Source: Halarsenatibacter sp964462585 (lineage in GTDB: Bacteria; Bacillota; Halanaerobiia; Halanaerobiales; Halarsenatibacteraceae). From it: DNA of 29,220 bases. Within the stretch, counting starts at the first letter, position 1; each line of letters begins with the position of its first letter. A program made the translations under genes and the position numbers. This document shows, one piece after another, positions 1 to 7,235 of this stretch. Location of the stretch: the NCBI GenBank assembly GCA_964462585.1, contig CAYXAK010000019.1:1-29220 (forward strand), read 5' to 3'. The notes under the pieces are model-generated. The model had not been told where the DNA came from and ran no database searches. It saw only the letters and a program-made list of their open reading frames with translations.

Positions 1-1
1 C

Positions 2-103
2 TACGAGGAGCAGATCTCCATGATGGAGATGGTTCTCGAGGTGGATGATATCGTCTCAGAAGTTAAAGAATATAGGGAAAAGTACAGCGAATATACACTC
101 TAA
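2..103 (+). CDS. grdA: GrdA C-terminus (selenoprotein A of glycine/sarcosine/betaine reductase), partial
   Basis: The frame open from base 2 encodes 33 residues and stops at TAA 101-103. The stretch YEEQISMMEMVLEVDDI matches what I recall of the GrdA C-terminus (YDEQIGMMEMVLDVD in amino-acid-fermenting clostridia). GrdA is the small shared selenoprotein that takes the carboxymethyl group from protein B as a selenoether and passes an acetyl unit to protein C. The selenocysteine itself lies upstream of the window. The gene sits directly before a protein B operon, as expected for a grd cluster. The call rests on one short conserved tail plus context, so it is good but not certain. Confidence 0.8.
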   Translation, partial: YEEQISMMEMVLEVDDIVSEVKEYREKYSEYTL

Positions 104-137
104 CTATAAAGAAGAGTCCAGGATCACTGCAGTTTAT

Positions 138-203
138 GGGCTGATTGTCGTCTGAGCAGAAAATACAGCCAGGATGGCAATCAGCTCTGCCGGCTCTTTT
201 TTT
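138..203 (+). terminator. Terminator/attenuator-like region between grdA and grdI
   Basis: A compact hairpin pairs 167-170 with 192-195 and 176-179 with 188-191, then runs into seven T residues at 197-203: a plausible intrinsic terminator after grdA. A competing stem of up to 12 pairs (138-149 with 176-187, two G-U pairs) uses the same bases, so the two folds exclude each other. A weak extended -10 (TG at 216-217, TAAAAT at 219-224) without a clear -35 follows and might restart transcription toward grdI. The structures are seen by eye; attenuation is inference. The rest of 104-278 shows no gene. Confidence 0.55.
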
Positions 204-278
204 GTGGAGAAAATATGTTAAAATTTTATCAAAAGCCCTGTGCTGCAGACAAAAACCGCTGAGAAAGGGGTGGGATTT

Positions 279-1604
279 TTGCAGTTTGAACTTGAGAACT
301 TTTACGTTGAAGAGATAGAGTTTGGCGAGAGAACCACTTTTAAAGACGGTGTGCTGACGATTGACAAAGAGGAAGCTCTCTCGGTCGTGAGAGAGGATGA
401 TAAGATAACCGATGCCGATATCAGGATCGTAGAACCCGGTGATGAGGTGAGACTCGTACCGGTAAAAGAAGCAATAGAACCCCGCTATCGTGAGGGGGGA
501 GGCCCGGTATTTCCCGGTGTGACAGGTCCCCTCATGCAGGCCGGAGATGGCCGCACAAAAGCCCTCAAGGACACCAGTGTACTGGTTGTTGGCAAACACT
601 GGGGAGGCTTCCAGGACGGCCTGATAGATATGGCAGGAGAGGGTGCCAAGTATACGCTCTTCTCCCGGCTGAAAAACGTCGTTCTGGTCGCGGATACAAA
701 TGAGGAATTCGAAAAAAGAGAACAGCAGAAGAAAAATAGAGCCCTGCGCTGGGCCGGTATGAGGCTGGCGGAGTATCTGGGCAGAGCTGTAGAAGATGAA
801 AAACCGGATGAGGTGGAGAAATTCGATCTGCCACCTGTAGCGGATAGAGTCTGTGATATGGAGGAACTGCCCGGTGTCGTGCTCGTCATGCAGCCTCAAT
901 CCCAGATGGAAGAAGACGGCTATAATGATCTCAGCTACGGCTGGGATACCAACAGGATGCTGCCCACATTCATGCATCCCAATGAGATACTGGATGGAGC
1001 CATGATCTCGGGAAGTTTCATGCCCTGTTCATCCAAGTGGTCCACTTATGACTTCCAGAATTTCCAGCTCATCCGCAGGCTCTATGAGGAGCACGGTGAG
1101 ACGCTCAACTTCCTGGGAGTCATCATGTCCAATCTCAATGTCTCCATGGAAGAGAAGGAGCGTTCCGCTCAGTTTGTAGCCCAGATTGCCAGCTCTTTGG
1201 GTGCAGAAGGAGCTGTTGTGGCCGAAGAGGGCTATGGCAATCCCGATGCTGATTATATTGCCTGTCTTGTGGCTCTGGAAGATGCGGGAATCGATACCGT
1301 CGGTGTGAGCAATGAGGCCACGGGAAGAGACGGAGGGTCACAGCCTCTGGTCTCACTGGATCCCAAGGCAGATGCTTTGGTATCCACCGGCAATGTTTCA
1401 GAATTGATAGAACTGCCTCCCATGGATACAGTTATCGGTGAACTGGAATCTCTGGCCCGTGACGGTCTATCAGGCGGCTGGGCTGATGATGAGGAACTGG
1501 GTCCCTCCGTGCGTGAAGATGGCTCGATTATAATGGAGAATAACTCCATGTTCTGTGGAGATGGCATTTCTGGCTGGTCCACAAAAACCGTCAAAGAATT
1601 TTAA
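279..1604 (+). CDS. grdI: Betaine (or sarcosine) reductase protein B, pyruvoyl proprotein subunit, GrdI/GrdG type
   Basis: This is the proprotein subunit of the substrate-specific component B. It is normally cleaved autocatalytically to create a pyruvoyl group that binds the amine substrate as a Schiff base. I chose the TTG at 279 (441 aa): a purine-rich SD (AAAGGGGTGGG) lies at 265-275, and the protein then begins MQFELENFYV, as family members do. An in-frame GTG at 240 would add 13 residues with no SD. The cleavage-site region is HPNEILDGAMISGSFMPC, with Cys250 the likely pyruvoyl precursor. SGSFMPCSSKWSTYD and the RDGLSGGW region resemble GrdG/GrdI more than glycine-specific GrdE, from memory. 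Separating betaine (GrdI) from sarcosine (GrdG) cannot be done by eye; the adjacent BCCT transporter favours betaine. It lies 23 bases upstream of its partner selenoprotein. Confidence 0.85.
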   Translation: MQFELENFYVEEIEFGERTTFKDGVLTIDKEEALSVVREDDKITDADIRIVEPGDEVRLVPVKEAIEPRYREGGGPVFPGVTGPLMQAGDGRTKALKDTSVLVVGKHWGGFQDGLIDMAGEGAKYTLFSRLKNVVLVADTNEEFEKREQQKKNRALRWAGMRLAEYLGRAVEDEKPDEVEKFDLPPVADRVCDMEELPGVVLVMQPQSQMEEDGYNDLSYGWDTNRMLPTFMHPNEILDGAMISGSFMPCSSKWSTYDFQNFQLIRRLYEEHGETLNFLGVIMSNLNVSMEEKERSAQFVAQIASSLGAEGAVVAEEGYGNPDADYIACLVALEDAGIDTVGVSNEATGRDGGSQPLVSLDPKADALVSTGNVSELIELPPMDTVIGELESLARDGLSGGWADDEELGPSVREDGSIIMENNSMFCGDGISGWSTKTVKEF

Positions 1605-1627
1605 CGAAAAAAGGGAGGTGAAAATCA

Positions 1628-2950
1628 TTGGATAATAAAGCAGTAGTATTTATAAATCAGTTTTTCGGTCAGATAGGTGGAGAGGAAGCAGCCGATCATG
1701 AGCCGACAATTAAAGATGGGGCAGCGGGTGCCGCGCAGGCCCTTGATGCTCATTTTGAAGGTGAGATAGTAAAGACTATAATCAGCGGTGATAACTATGT
1801 TGCCTCCAATCAGGAGGAAGCTTCTGAAAAGATCATAGATCTGCTGGAGGATGTCGAGTTCGATATCATCTTTGCCGGCCCGGCCTTCCAGGCGGGAAGA
1901 TACGGCCAGGCCTGCGGAACGGTGGGCAAAGCCGTCAAAGAGGAATTCGATGTTCCGGCGGTATCATCCATGCATGAGGAAAATCCCGGAGTCGATCTCT
2001 ACAAAAAGCATATGTACATCTTCCCCGGTGGTGATGTTGCCGCCCGGATGCAGGAAGATGCGGAAAAGATGGCCCGCTTTGGCAACAAACTTCTCCAGGA
2101 GGAAGGACCCTTTCTCCAGGAGGAAGAGGGATTTTTCAAGAGGGGTAAGCGCCACCAGTATTTCCTTCCCGATGAGACCCCGGCGGCGGATAGGGCCATC
2201 GAGATGCTGCTGAAAAAGCTGAATGATGAAGAGTATACAAGTGAGCTGCCCATACCCGAGCTCGATACTGTCGATATTGCACCTGCCATAGAAAATTTAA
2301 GTGAGGTTGAGATAGCTCTGGTAACCTCCGGAGGAATAGTTCCTGTAGAAAACCCGGATCAGATCCAGTCTGCTTCTGCAACACGCTGGGGTAAATACGA
2401 TATCTCCGGCCTGGACAGGCTGGGCAACAGGGATATGGATGCCTACCGCACAATCCATGCCGGCTATGATCCTGCCGCAGCAGATAAGGATCCCAACCGC
2501 GTTGTGCCGGTGGATGCCATGCGCCATTTCGAGAAAGAGGGCAGAATAGGCAAACTGCACGATTACTTCTACAGCACCGTTGGAACGGGCACAACTGAAG
2601 GTGAAGCCGCCCGCATGGGTCAGGAGATCGCCGAAGATATGAAGAATAACGGGGTTGAGGCCGTTATCCTGACCGCTACCTGAGGAACCTGCACTCGTTG
2701 CGGTGCAACGATAGTAAAAGAGATCGAAAGAGCGGGTTTTACCATAGTTCAGCTGGCCAATCTAATTCCGGTAGCGGAGAGTGTCGGTGCAAATCGCATA
2801 GTTCCTACAGTATCGATACCCTATCCCATGGGCGATCCCAAACTGCCCCAGGAAGAGCAGTGGCAGCAGCGGCTGGATATAGTGGAGAGAGCCCTGGAGG
2901 CTCTGGAGACTGATATAGAGGAACAGACGGTCTTCTCCACAGAATACTAA
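1628..2950 (+). CDS. grdH: Betaine (or sarcosine) reductase protein B, selenoprotein subunit, GrdH/GrdF type
   Basis: This subunit carries the selenocysteine that cleaves the C-N bond of the substrate and hands the carboxymethyl group to GrdA. Translation starts at TTG 1628 behind a strong SD (AGGGAGGTG, 1612-1620). The frame meets TGA at 2681-2683 (residue 352) and stays open to TAA 2948-2950. Read through as Sec, the protein is 440 aa and shows U352-G-T-C355-T-R-C358-G-A-T, the hallmark U..C..C motif of GrdB/F/H. The tail VGANRIVPTVSIPYPMGDP is also typical of the family. Reading TGA as a stop would lose the active site. It pairs with the proprotein subunit just upstream; the BCCT gene after it has its own promoter. 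Assignment to betaine rather than sarcosine is by context. Confidence 0.88.
2681..2711 (+). promoter_or_regulatory. Selenocysteine UGA with downstream SECIS-like hairpin
   Basis: TGA 2681-2683 is followed by a perfect 7-bp stem (2695-2701 with 2705-2711) closed by a three-base loop, GGT, at 2702-2704. The loop begins 19 bases after the UGA. Bacterial SECIS elements are small hairpins inside the coding region, with G residues at the start of the loop at about this distance, read by SelB. The hairpin is seen directly; SelB recognition is inference. Confidence 0.7.
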
Positions 2951-2989
2951 ACACATCCAAATGATCGGTGATATTGAGCTCACTTCCCG

Positions 2990-3020
2990 CCCGCCCCTTG
3001 TTTTTCAGACGGGGGGCGGG
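2990..3020 (+). terminator. GC-rich hairpin after grdH
   Basis: CCCGCCCC (2990-2997) pairs perfectly with GGGGCGGG (3013-3020), with a T-rich loop. It lies between the grdH stop and the BCCT promoter, where a terminator is expected. There is no T-run after the stem, so it may be a weak or factor-assisted terminator or an mRNA 3'-end stabiliser. Confidence 0.4.
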
Positions 3021-3026
3021 GAGGGC

Positions 3027-3055
3027 TTGATATTGTAAGTTGATTCACATATAAT
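3027..3055 (+). promoter_or_regulatory. Sigma-A-type promoter of the BCCT transporter gene
   Basis: TTGATA (3027-3032) and TATAAT (3050-3055) are separated by exactly 17 bp, close to the sigma-70/A consensus. The start codon at 3103 is about 40 bases past the expected start site. This suggests the transporter can be transcribed independently of grdI-grdH. Confidence 0.75.
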
Positions 3056-3102
3056 TTAATGCAGTCCTCATTACATAAGCCTACTGTAGGAGGCAAAAAA
3101 CC

Positions 3103-4650
3103 ATGAAAGAGTATAAACGAGGTTCAGAGGTATTTTTCATCTCCATAGCTGTCACACTTGCCATCGTCATCTGGGGCATCACCATGCCCGGAAGCTTCAG
3201 CTCGGTCGCCAACAGTCTCTTTGATTTTCTCACCACCAACCTGGGCTGGTTTTATCTGATAACGATGACGGGCTTTGTGCTCTTCTGTCTGTGGGCGGCC
3301 TTCGGCCGGCACGGCCAGCTAAAGCTGGGCAAGCCCGATGAAGAGCCGGAATTCAGCACACTCTCCTGGTTTGCCATGCTTTTCAGCGCCGGTATGGGTG
3401 TGGGGCTTGTCTTCTGGGGCATTGCCGAGCCGCTCAATCACTTTGTCAACCCCCTTAATATGGCCGGAGGAACGGAGCAGGCGGCTGATTTTGCCCTGCG
3501 CATCTCCTTCTTCCACTGGGGCCTTCATCCCTGGGCGGGTTACGGTGTTCTGGCCATGGCTCTGGCCTATATGCAGTTCCGCCATGATAAGCCCGGCCAG
3601 ATAAGCAGTATATTCATTCCCCTTCTGGGTGAGAGAAGAGCAAGAGGATCGATCGGCAAGTTCATAGACGTTCTGGCCATCTTCGCCACCGTTGCAGGTG
3701 TTGCCACCTCACTGGGTCTGGCCACACTGCAGCTCACAAGCGGACTGAATTTTATGTTCGGTGTGCCGGAGACTGATTTCGTGCGCCTGATTGTTATAGG
3801 AGTTGTGACACTGCTCTTTATGATCTCGGCTGTAACAGGTTTAAAACGGGGCATAAAATATCTATCAAATGCCAATATAACTCTGGCTGCGGTCATCATG
3901 GTGCTGACACTGATCGTGGGCCCCACGCTTTTCATAATAAATAACTTCACCAATACTCTGGGCAGCTATTTCAGCCATCTCATCAGCGACAGCTTCCGTA
4001 TAGGACAGGATGGCTGGTATGGAGCCTGGACCATCTTCTACTGGGCCTGGTGGATCGCCTGGGCGCCCTTTGTGGCCACATTTATAGCCAGAATATCCCG
4101 GGGCAGAACCATCCGGGAGTTCGTAGGTGGAGTTCTTTTCGCCCCCACACTGGCCTCCTTTGCCTGGTTTGCCATTCTGGGCTCTACAGGCATAAATAAG
4201 GGGCCGGAGATAGCTGAGACTGCTATGGCACCGGCCGAGACGGCCCTTTTTGAGATAATGCAGCACTATTCTTTAGGAGGGCTCATATCGATTATAGCGG
4301 TCATTCTGCTCACCACTTTCTTCATAACCTCGGCCGATTCGGCTACATTCGTACTGGGCATGATGTCAGATAAGGGCAATATAAATCCCACCACCCGCCG
4401 CAAGGTGACCTGGGGTTTTATACAGTCCGGTCTGGCCATAGCCCTCATGCTCTCAGGAGGACTGGAGATGCTGCAGACGGGCTCTATCGTGGCTGCATTT
4501 CCCTTCGCCATCATCATGCTGCTGGCCATGTATTCTCTGGCCAGAAGCCTGAGAGCTGAAGTTCACGCCGACAGCGAAGTTCTGGCAGATGTTGATAAAG
4601 AAGTGGTGGAAGAAAAACTCGACAGTCAGAGCGCTGGCAGCAGTGAATAG
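3103..4650 (+). CDS. BCCT-family sodium-coupled glycine betaine transporter
   Basis: A 515-aa inner-membrane protein of the betaine/choline/carnitine transporter family with about twelve hydrophobic segments. The substrate and sodium site region reads SAGMGVGLVFWGIAEP, the Met-Gly-x-Gly pattern of sodium-coupled betaine carriers such as BetP, OpuD and BetL, not the sodium-independent CaiT pattern. The TM8 signature WAWWIAWAPF followed by ARISRGRTIREF is nearly canonical. The C-terminal tail (about the last 35 residues) is acidic and lacks the long basic helix that senses K+ in BetP, so constitutive nutrient uptake is plausible (inference). SD AGGAGGC lies at 3089-3094, ATG at 3103. It follows grdI-grdH, fitting a role in feeding betaine to the reductase, though osmoprotectant uptake is also possible. 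Confidence 0.9.
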   Translation: MKEYKRGSEVFFISIAVTLAIVIWGITMPGSFSSVANSLFDFLTTNLGWFYLITMTGFVLFCLWAAFGRHGQLKLGKPDEEPEFSTLSWFAMLFSAGMGVGLVFWGIAEPLNHFVNPLNMAGGTEQAADFALRISFFHWGLHPWAGYGVLAMALAYMQFRHDKPGQISSIFIPLLGERRARGSIGKFIDVLAIFATVAGVATSLGLATLQLTSGLNFMFGVPETDFVRLIVIGVVTLLFMISAVTGLKRGIKYLSNANITLAAVIMVLTLIVGPTLFIINNFTNTLGSYFSHLISDSFRIGQDGWYGAWTIFYWAWWIAWAPFVATFIARISRGRTIREFVGGVLFAPTLASFAWFAILGSTGINKGPEIAETAMAPAETALFEIMQHYSLGGLISIIAVILLTTFFITSADSATFVLGMMSDKGNINPTTRRKVTWGFIQSGLAIALMLSGGLEMLQTGSIVAAFPFAIIMLLAMYSLARSLRAEVHADSEVLADVDKEVVEEKLDSQSAGSSE

Positions 4651-4675
4651 CAGATGATAGAATATTGAATGGCAG

Positions 4676-4718
4676 AATAAAAAAGACCGGGGTCCGCAGT
4701 GAATGCGGACCCCGGTCT
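4676..4718 (-). terminator. Strong intrinsic terminator between BCCT gene and tetR
   Basis: A perfect 15-bp stem (4684-4698 with 4704-4718) has a five-base loop. An A-run at 4679-4684 becomes a U-run on the minus strand, so it best terminates the tetR transcript. In the plus direction the hairpin has no T-run but may still stop the transporter mRNA. Confidence 0.85.
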
Positions 4719-4744
4719 GAATGCTGTCATTTGTGCGGCGGATC

Positions 4745-5416
4745 TCAGTCTGAATTCTCCACACCATAATTGAAGATGCCCCGGATATGTTTCATGATCT
4801 TTTCCGTGTTCTTCTGAGGATCGTAATCCATGCGCTTGTTGATGACCAGAGAGAGCATACCCTGATAGACGAGTCTGATTCTCTCGTCGACTTCGGGAGC
4901 TATCTCCCGGGAGATGAATCCGTCCTCGATGACGGGCTCTAAAGCCATCGACGTGCGTTCGGAGAGATCGGTGGTGCGCAGCATGGGGATCAGCTCCTCC
5001 GGGGGATTGCCCAGATCTTCGGGGAATAGCTTGAAGTATGTCTCCAGCAAATTGCCCGGTCTTCCTCCTATATCGTCGGCAAAAATTGCATAATATATTT
5101 TGGGCTTTAAGAAGGAATGATAACAGAAGCACTCCCACATGAGGATCAGCTTTTCCAGCTCATCCTCGCCTTCAGCGATATAATCGGGCATATCCGCTAT
5201 GTAATCTTTCATGAACTTGGCCGCGGCGAAGAAGATGAGCTGGTTGCAGTTATCGAAATAATTATAGATTGTGGCGCTGTTGTAACCAGCTATATCGGCG
5301 ACCTTGCGTATTGTCACATTATCGATTCCCTCTTCTTCGATTATTTCGGCAGCGGCATCGATAAAGACTTTTATGGTTCGTATTTTTTTGATGTCTTTTT
5401 CGTCAAACTCGATCAT
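4745..5416 (-). CDS. TetR-family transcriptional regulator
   Basis: A 223-aa protein with an N-terminal TetR helix-turn-helix at roughly residues 15-60: IIEEEGIDNVTIRKVADIAG then YNSATIYNYFDN, the usual recognition-helix pattern. The C-terminal ligand domain is not one I can assign to a known inducer. It is divergent from the trxB-trxA-grdC-grdD genes and shares a 157-base intergenic region with them, so it probably controls that operon and itself. SD AGGGGGGA lies just upstream of its ATG. A perfect 13-bp palindrome at 5438-5450 is a candidate operator. BetI, the choline-responsive repressor, is also TetR-type, but I see no specific resemblance. The ligand might be betaine, sarcosine or trimethylamine; that is a guess. 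Confidence 0.9.
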   Translation of the reverse strand: MIEFDEKDIKKIRTIKVFIDAAAEIIEEEGIDNVTIRKVADIAGYNSATIYNYFDNCNQLIFFAAAKFMKDYIADMPDYIAEGEDELEKLILMWECFCYHSFLKPKIYYAIFADDIGGRPGNLLETYFKLFPEDLGNPPEELIPMLRTTDLSERTSMALEPVIEDGFISREIAPEVDERIRLVYQGMLSLVINKRMDYDPQKNTEKIMKHIRGIFNYGVENSD

Positions 5417-5437
5417 TTTCTAAAATCCCCCCTGAAG

Positions 5438-5467
5438 TAAATGTCATTTAATATATAATCACGATTA
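5438..5467. promoter_or_regulatory. Candidate TetR operator in the tetR/trxB divergent region
   Basis: TAAATG-T-CATTTA (5438-5450) is a perfect 13-bp palindrome 22 bases upstream of the tetR ATG, the size and shape of a TetR-family operator. A second smaller dyad, TAATC-AC-GATTA (5456-5467), lies beside it. AT-rich -10-like hexamers (TATAAT 5454-5459, TATACT 5469-5474) overlap or flank them, but no convincing -35 was found for either direction. The remainder of 5417-5573 is AT-rich and holds no gene; the SD AAAGGAG for the next gene is at 5557-5563. Confidence 0.55.
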
Positions 5468-5573
5468 ATATACTAATTTAAGAATACAACAAATAGCTGA
5501 ACTTTGCAAGAGTTTTGTGCAGATGATAACCAATATATTCTTCAAATATCATCATGAAAGGAGCTGATGACAG

Positions 5574-6782
5574 GTGAGTGAGATCTATGATCTGATTATA
5601 GTTGGAGGTGGACCGGCAGGACTGTCGGCAGCCATCTATGCTTCCCGTTCTAAGATGGATACTCTGGTCCTTGAGGATGACAGTGTTGGTGGACAGCTGA
5701 GCGATTATGAGGAGATGGAGAATTACCCGGGCTTTGTGGACATCACCGCTCCGGAGCTGGTCGATAATTTTCACGAACATGCCGAAAAGTTCGGTGCTGA
5801 GATAGCTAAAGGTGAGGTGGAGGAGCTGGATCTGGACGGTTTTATAAAAGAGGTCACCACCACAGATGGTGAGATCTACAGAGCAAAGAGCATAGTCCTG
5901 GCAACCGGAGCTCAGCCCAGAAAGCTGGGTGTGCCCGGTGAAGACGAGTTCAAAGGCCGCGGTGTCTCCTACTGTGCCACCTGTGATGCAGATTTTTACG
6001 TCGATCTCGACGTGCTCGTGGTCGGCAACGGCAACTCGGCTGTAGAAGAAGCAATCTACCTCACCAATTTTGCCCGCAGGGTTACAATTGTGGTCATTCA
6101 CGAAGAGGGCAAAATGGATGCCGAGAAGCTCTTCCAGGAGCGGGCCTATGAGAACGATAAAATCGATTTTGTCTGGAACTCTACACTGGCCCGTGTTGAA
6201 GGTGATCAGATAGTCGATAAAGCCATACTCAAGAATGTAAAAACGGGGGAAGAGAGTGAATTTGACTGTGATGGCATCTTCATCTTTGTGGGCCGGGAGC
6301 CGAGCACCGATTTTCTGGAGGATACTCCCATAGAGCTCGATGATTCCGGTTATATTAAGACAGATGAGGGAATGCAGACAAATGTTCAGGGTGTTTACGC
6401 AGCCGGTGATGTCAGGCAGAAACCCGTCCGCCAGGTTGTGACCGCCGCCGGAGATGGAGCTACTGCTGCCGTGAAGAGCCAGAGCTATATCGAGGCGGAA
6501 GAGCACTGGCGAGATAATGTGCTGGCCACAGATAAGAAAGTTGTGGTGGCCTTCTGGAACCCAACTCACGATGAGAGTCTGGAAGCTCTGCAGCAGATTG
6601 AAGATCTCGGTGTTGAGGAGGATGAGGATAAAAAGCTGGTTAAGATCGATACCTATCGCAATGACCTGATCACAGGCCGCTATGATGTCAGTGATATTCC
6701 GACAGTTCTGATCATAGAAAATGGTGAGGTAGTCGACAGGGCTGTAAAGCCTGGAAAAGAGAAACTGGAGAAGATGATATAG
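5574..6782 (+). CDS. trxB: Thioredoxin reductase-like flavoprotein with C-terminal cysteine-free thioredoxin-like domain
   Basis: A 402-aa protein, GTG start behind SD AAAGGAG. Residues 1-305 are a low-molecular-weight thioredoxin reductase: FAD motif GGGPAGL at 11-17, redox pair C134-A-T-C137, and the second FAD motif with AAGDVRQKP. It should reduce the adjacent thioredoxin, the electron source for betaine reductase. Two features are unusual. The nucleotide-binding loop is G151-N-G-N-S rather than GGGDS, and the HRRxxxR motif that binds the NADPH 2'-phosphate is replaced by H176-E-E-G-K-M-D. NADH or ferredoxin may therefore be the donor. Residues about 310-402 add a thioredoxin-like fold: VVVAFWNPTHDES where WCGPC is expected, and the cis-Pro segment DIPTVLI with Pro376. 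That domain has no cysteines. It is first of the trxB-trxA-grdC-grdD group. Confidence 0.88.
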   Translation: MSEIYDLIIVGGGPAGLSAAIYASRSKMDTLVLEDDSVGGQLSDYEEMENYPGFVDITAPELVDNFHEHAEKFGAEIAKGEVEELDLDGFIKEVTTTDGEIYRAKSIVLATGAQPRKLGVPGEDEFKGRGVSYCATCDADFYVDLDVLVVGNGNSAVEEAIYLTNFARRVTIVVIHEEGKMDAEKLFQERAYENDKIDFVWNSTLARVEGDQIVDKAILKNVKTGEESEFDCDGIFIFVGREPSTDFLEDTPIELDDSGYIKTDEGMQTNVQGVYAAGDVRQKPVRQVVTAAGDGATAAVKSQSYIEAEEHWRDNVLATDKKVVVAFWNPTHDESLEALQQIEDLGVEEDEDKKLVKIDTYRNDLITGRYDVSDIPTVLIIENGEVVDRAVKPGKEKLEKMI

Positions 6783-6796
6783 TCTTAAATAAGGAC

Positions 6797-6825
6797 TTAA
6801 GCCCGGGCGAAAAATGTGTTAAATT
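6797..6825 (+). promoter_or_regulatory. Weak candidate promoter before trxA
   Basis: An extended -10 (TG 6817-6818, TAAATT 6820-6825) has a poor -35 (TTAAGC 6797-6802) 17 bp upstream. It sits in the 98-base gap between trxB and trxA and could give extra transcripts of trxA-grdC-grdD. A small dyad (CTTAA...TTAAG) overlaps it. Low confidence. Confidence 0.22.
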
Positions 6826-6880
6826 AAAAACAGAGGAGCATATATTGAGATTAATCAAAATCAAAGAGGAGGAATAAATC

Positions 6881-7198
6881 ATGCTGGAACTCGATGGAGA
6901 CAATTTTGAGGAAGAAATTCTGGAAAGTGAAGGTATAGCAGTTGTAGACTTCTGGAGTGAGAGCTGTGAACCCTGCATGGAACTGGCTCCTAAATTTGAG
7001 GATCTGGCCGAAAAGCACGAAGGTGACGCCAAATTTGCCAAGCTCAACATCCAGGGCAACAGGCGCCTGGCCATAGGTCAGCAGGTTATGGGACTGCCCT
7101 CTGTTCTGATCTACCAGGACGGCGAAAAGCAGGAGCACTTAAGCGGCGATGATCTCACCATCGATGAGGTGGAGGAAGCGCTCCAGGAATATCTATAA
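6881..7198 (+). CDS. trxA: Thioredoxin with CEPC active site, Grd-associated
   Basis: A 105-aa cytosolic thioredoxin. The active site is W25-S-E-S-C29-E-P-C32, so Glu replaces the usual Gly of CGPC, and the cis-Pro loop is MGLPSVLIY. Thioredoxins of glycine-reducing anaerobes are known for such variants (CEPC or CVPC). It would carry electrons from the preceding reductase to the Grd complex, where the selenoprotein is re-reduced after each turnover. SD GAGGAGG lies about 8 bases before the ATG. It is flanked by the reductase and grdC, a classic grd arrangement. Confidence 0.93.
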   Translation: MLELDGDNFEEEILESEGIAVVDFWSESCEPCMELAPKFEDLAEKHEGDAKFAKLNIQGNRRLAIGQQVMGLPSVLIYQDGEKQEHLSGDDLTIDEVEEALQEYL

Positions 7199-7235
7199 AC
7201 TGCGGTGTTAAAAATATCAAGGGGAGGTATGAACT

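Noticed and set aside
104..278. Glycine or other known riboswitch upstream of grdI.
   Set aside because: No recognisable aptamer core was found; only the stem-loops already described.
1628..2683. Stop codon at 2681 as true end of the grdH gene, or a frameshift/pseudogene.
   Set aside because: The same frame continues with strongly conserved GrdB-family sequence including the U..C..C motif, so selenocysteine readthrough explains it without any frame change.
4745..5416. BetI, the choline-responsive TetR repressor.
   Set aside because: Only the generic TetR helix-turn-helix is recognisable; no choline dehydrogenase genes are nearby.
5478..6569. Long open frame on the minus strand (363 codons) and similar ones at 63-977 and 7155-7757.
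   Set aside because: They lie antisense to well-conserved genes, show no family motifs, lack ribosome binding sites and arise from codon bias.
6845..6877. Ten-codon reading frame with a GAGGAG-like site before trxA.
   Set aside because: Too short, TTG start, no sign of conservation; probably part of the trxA leader.
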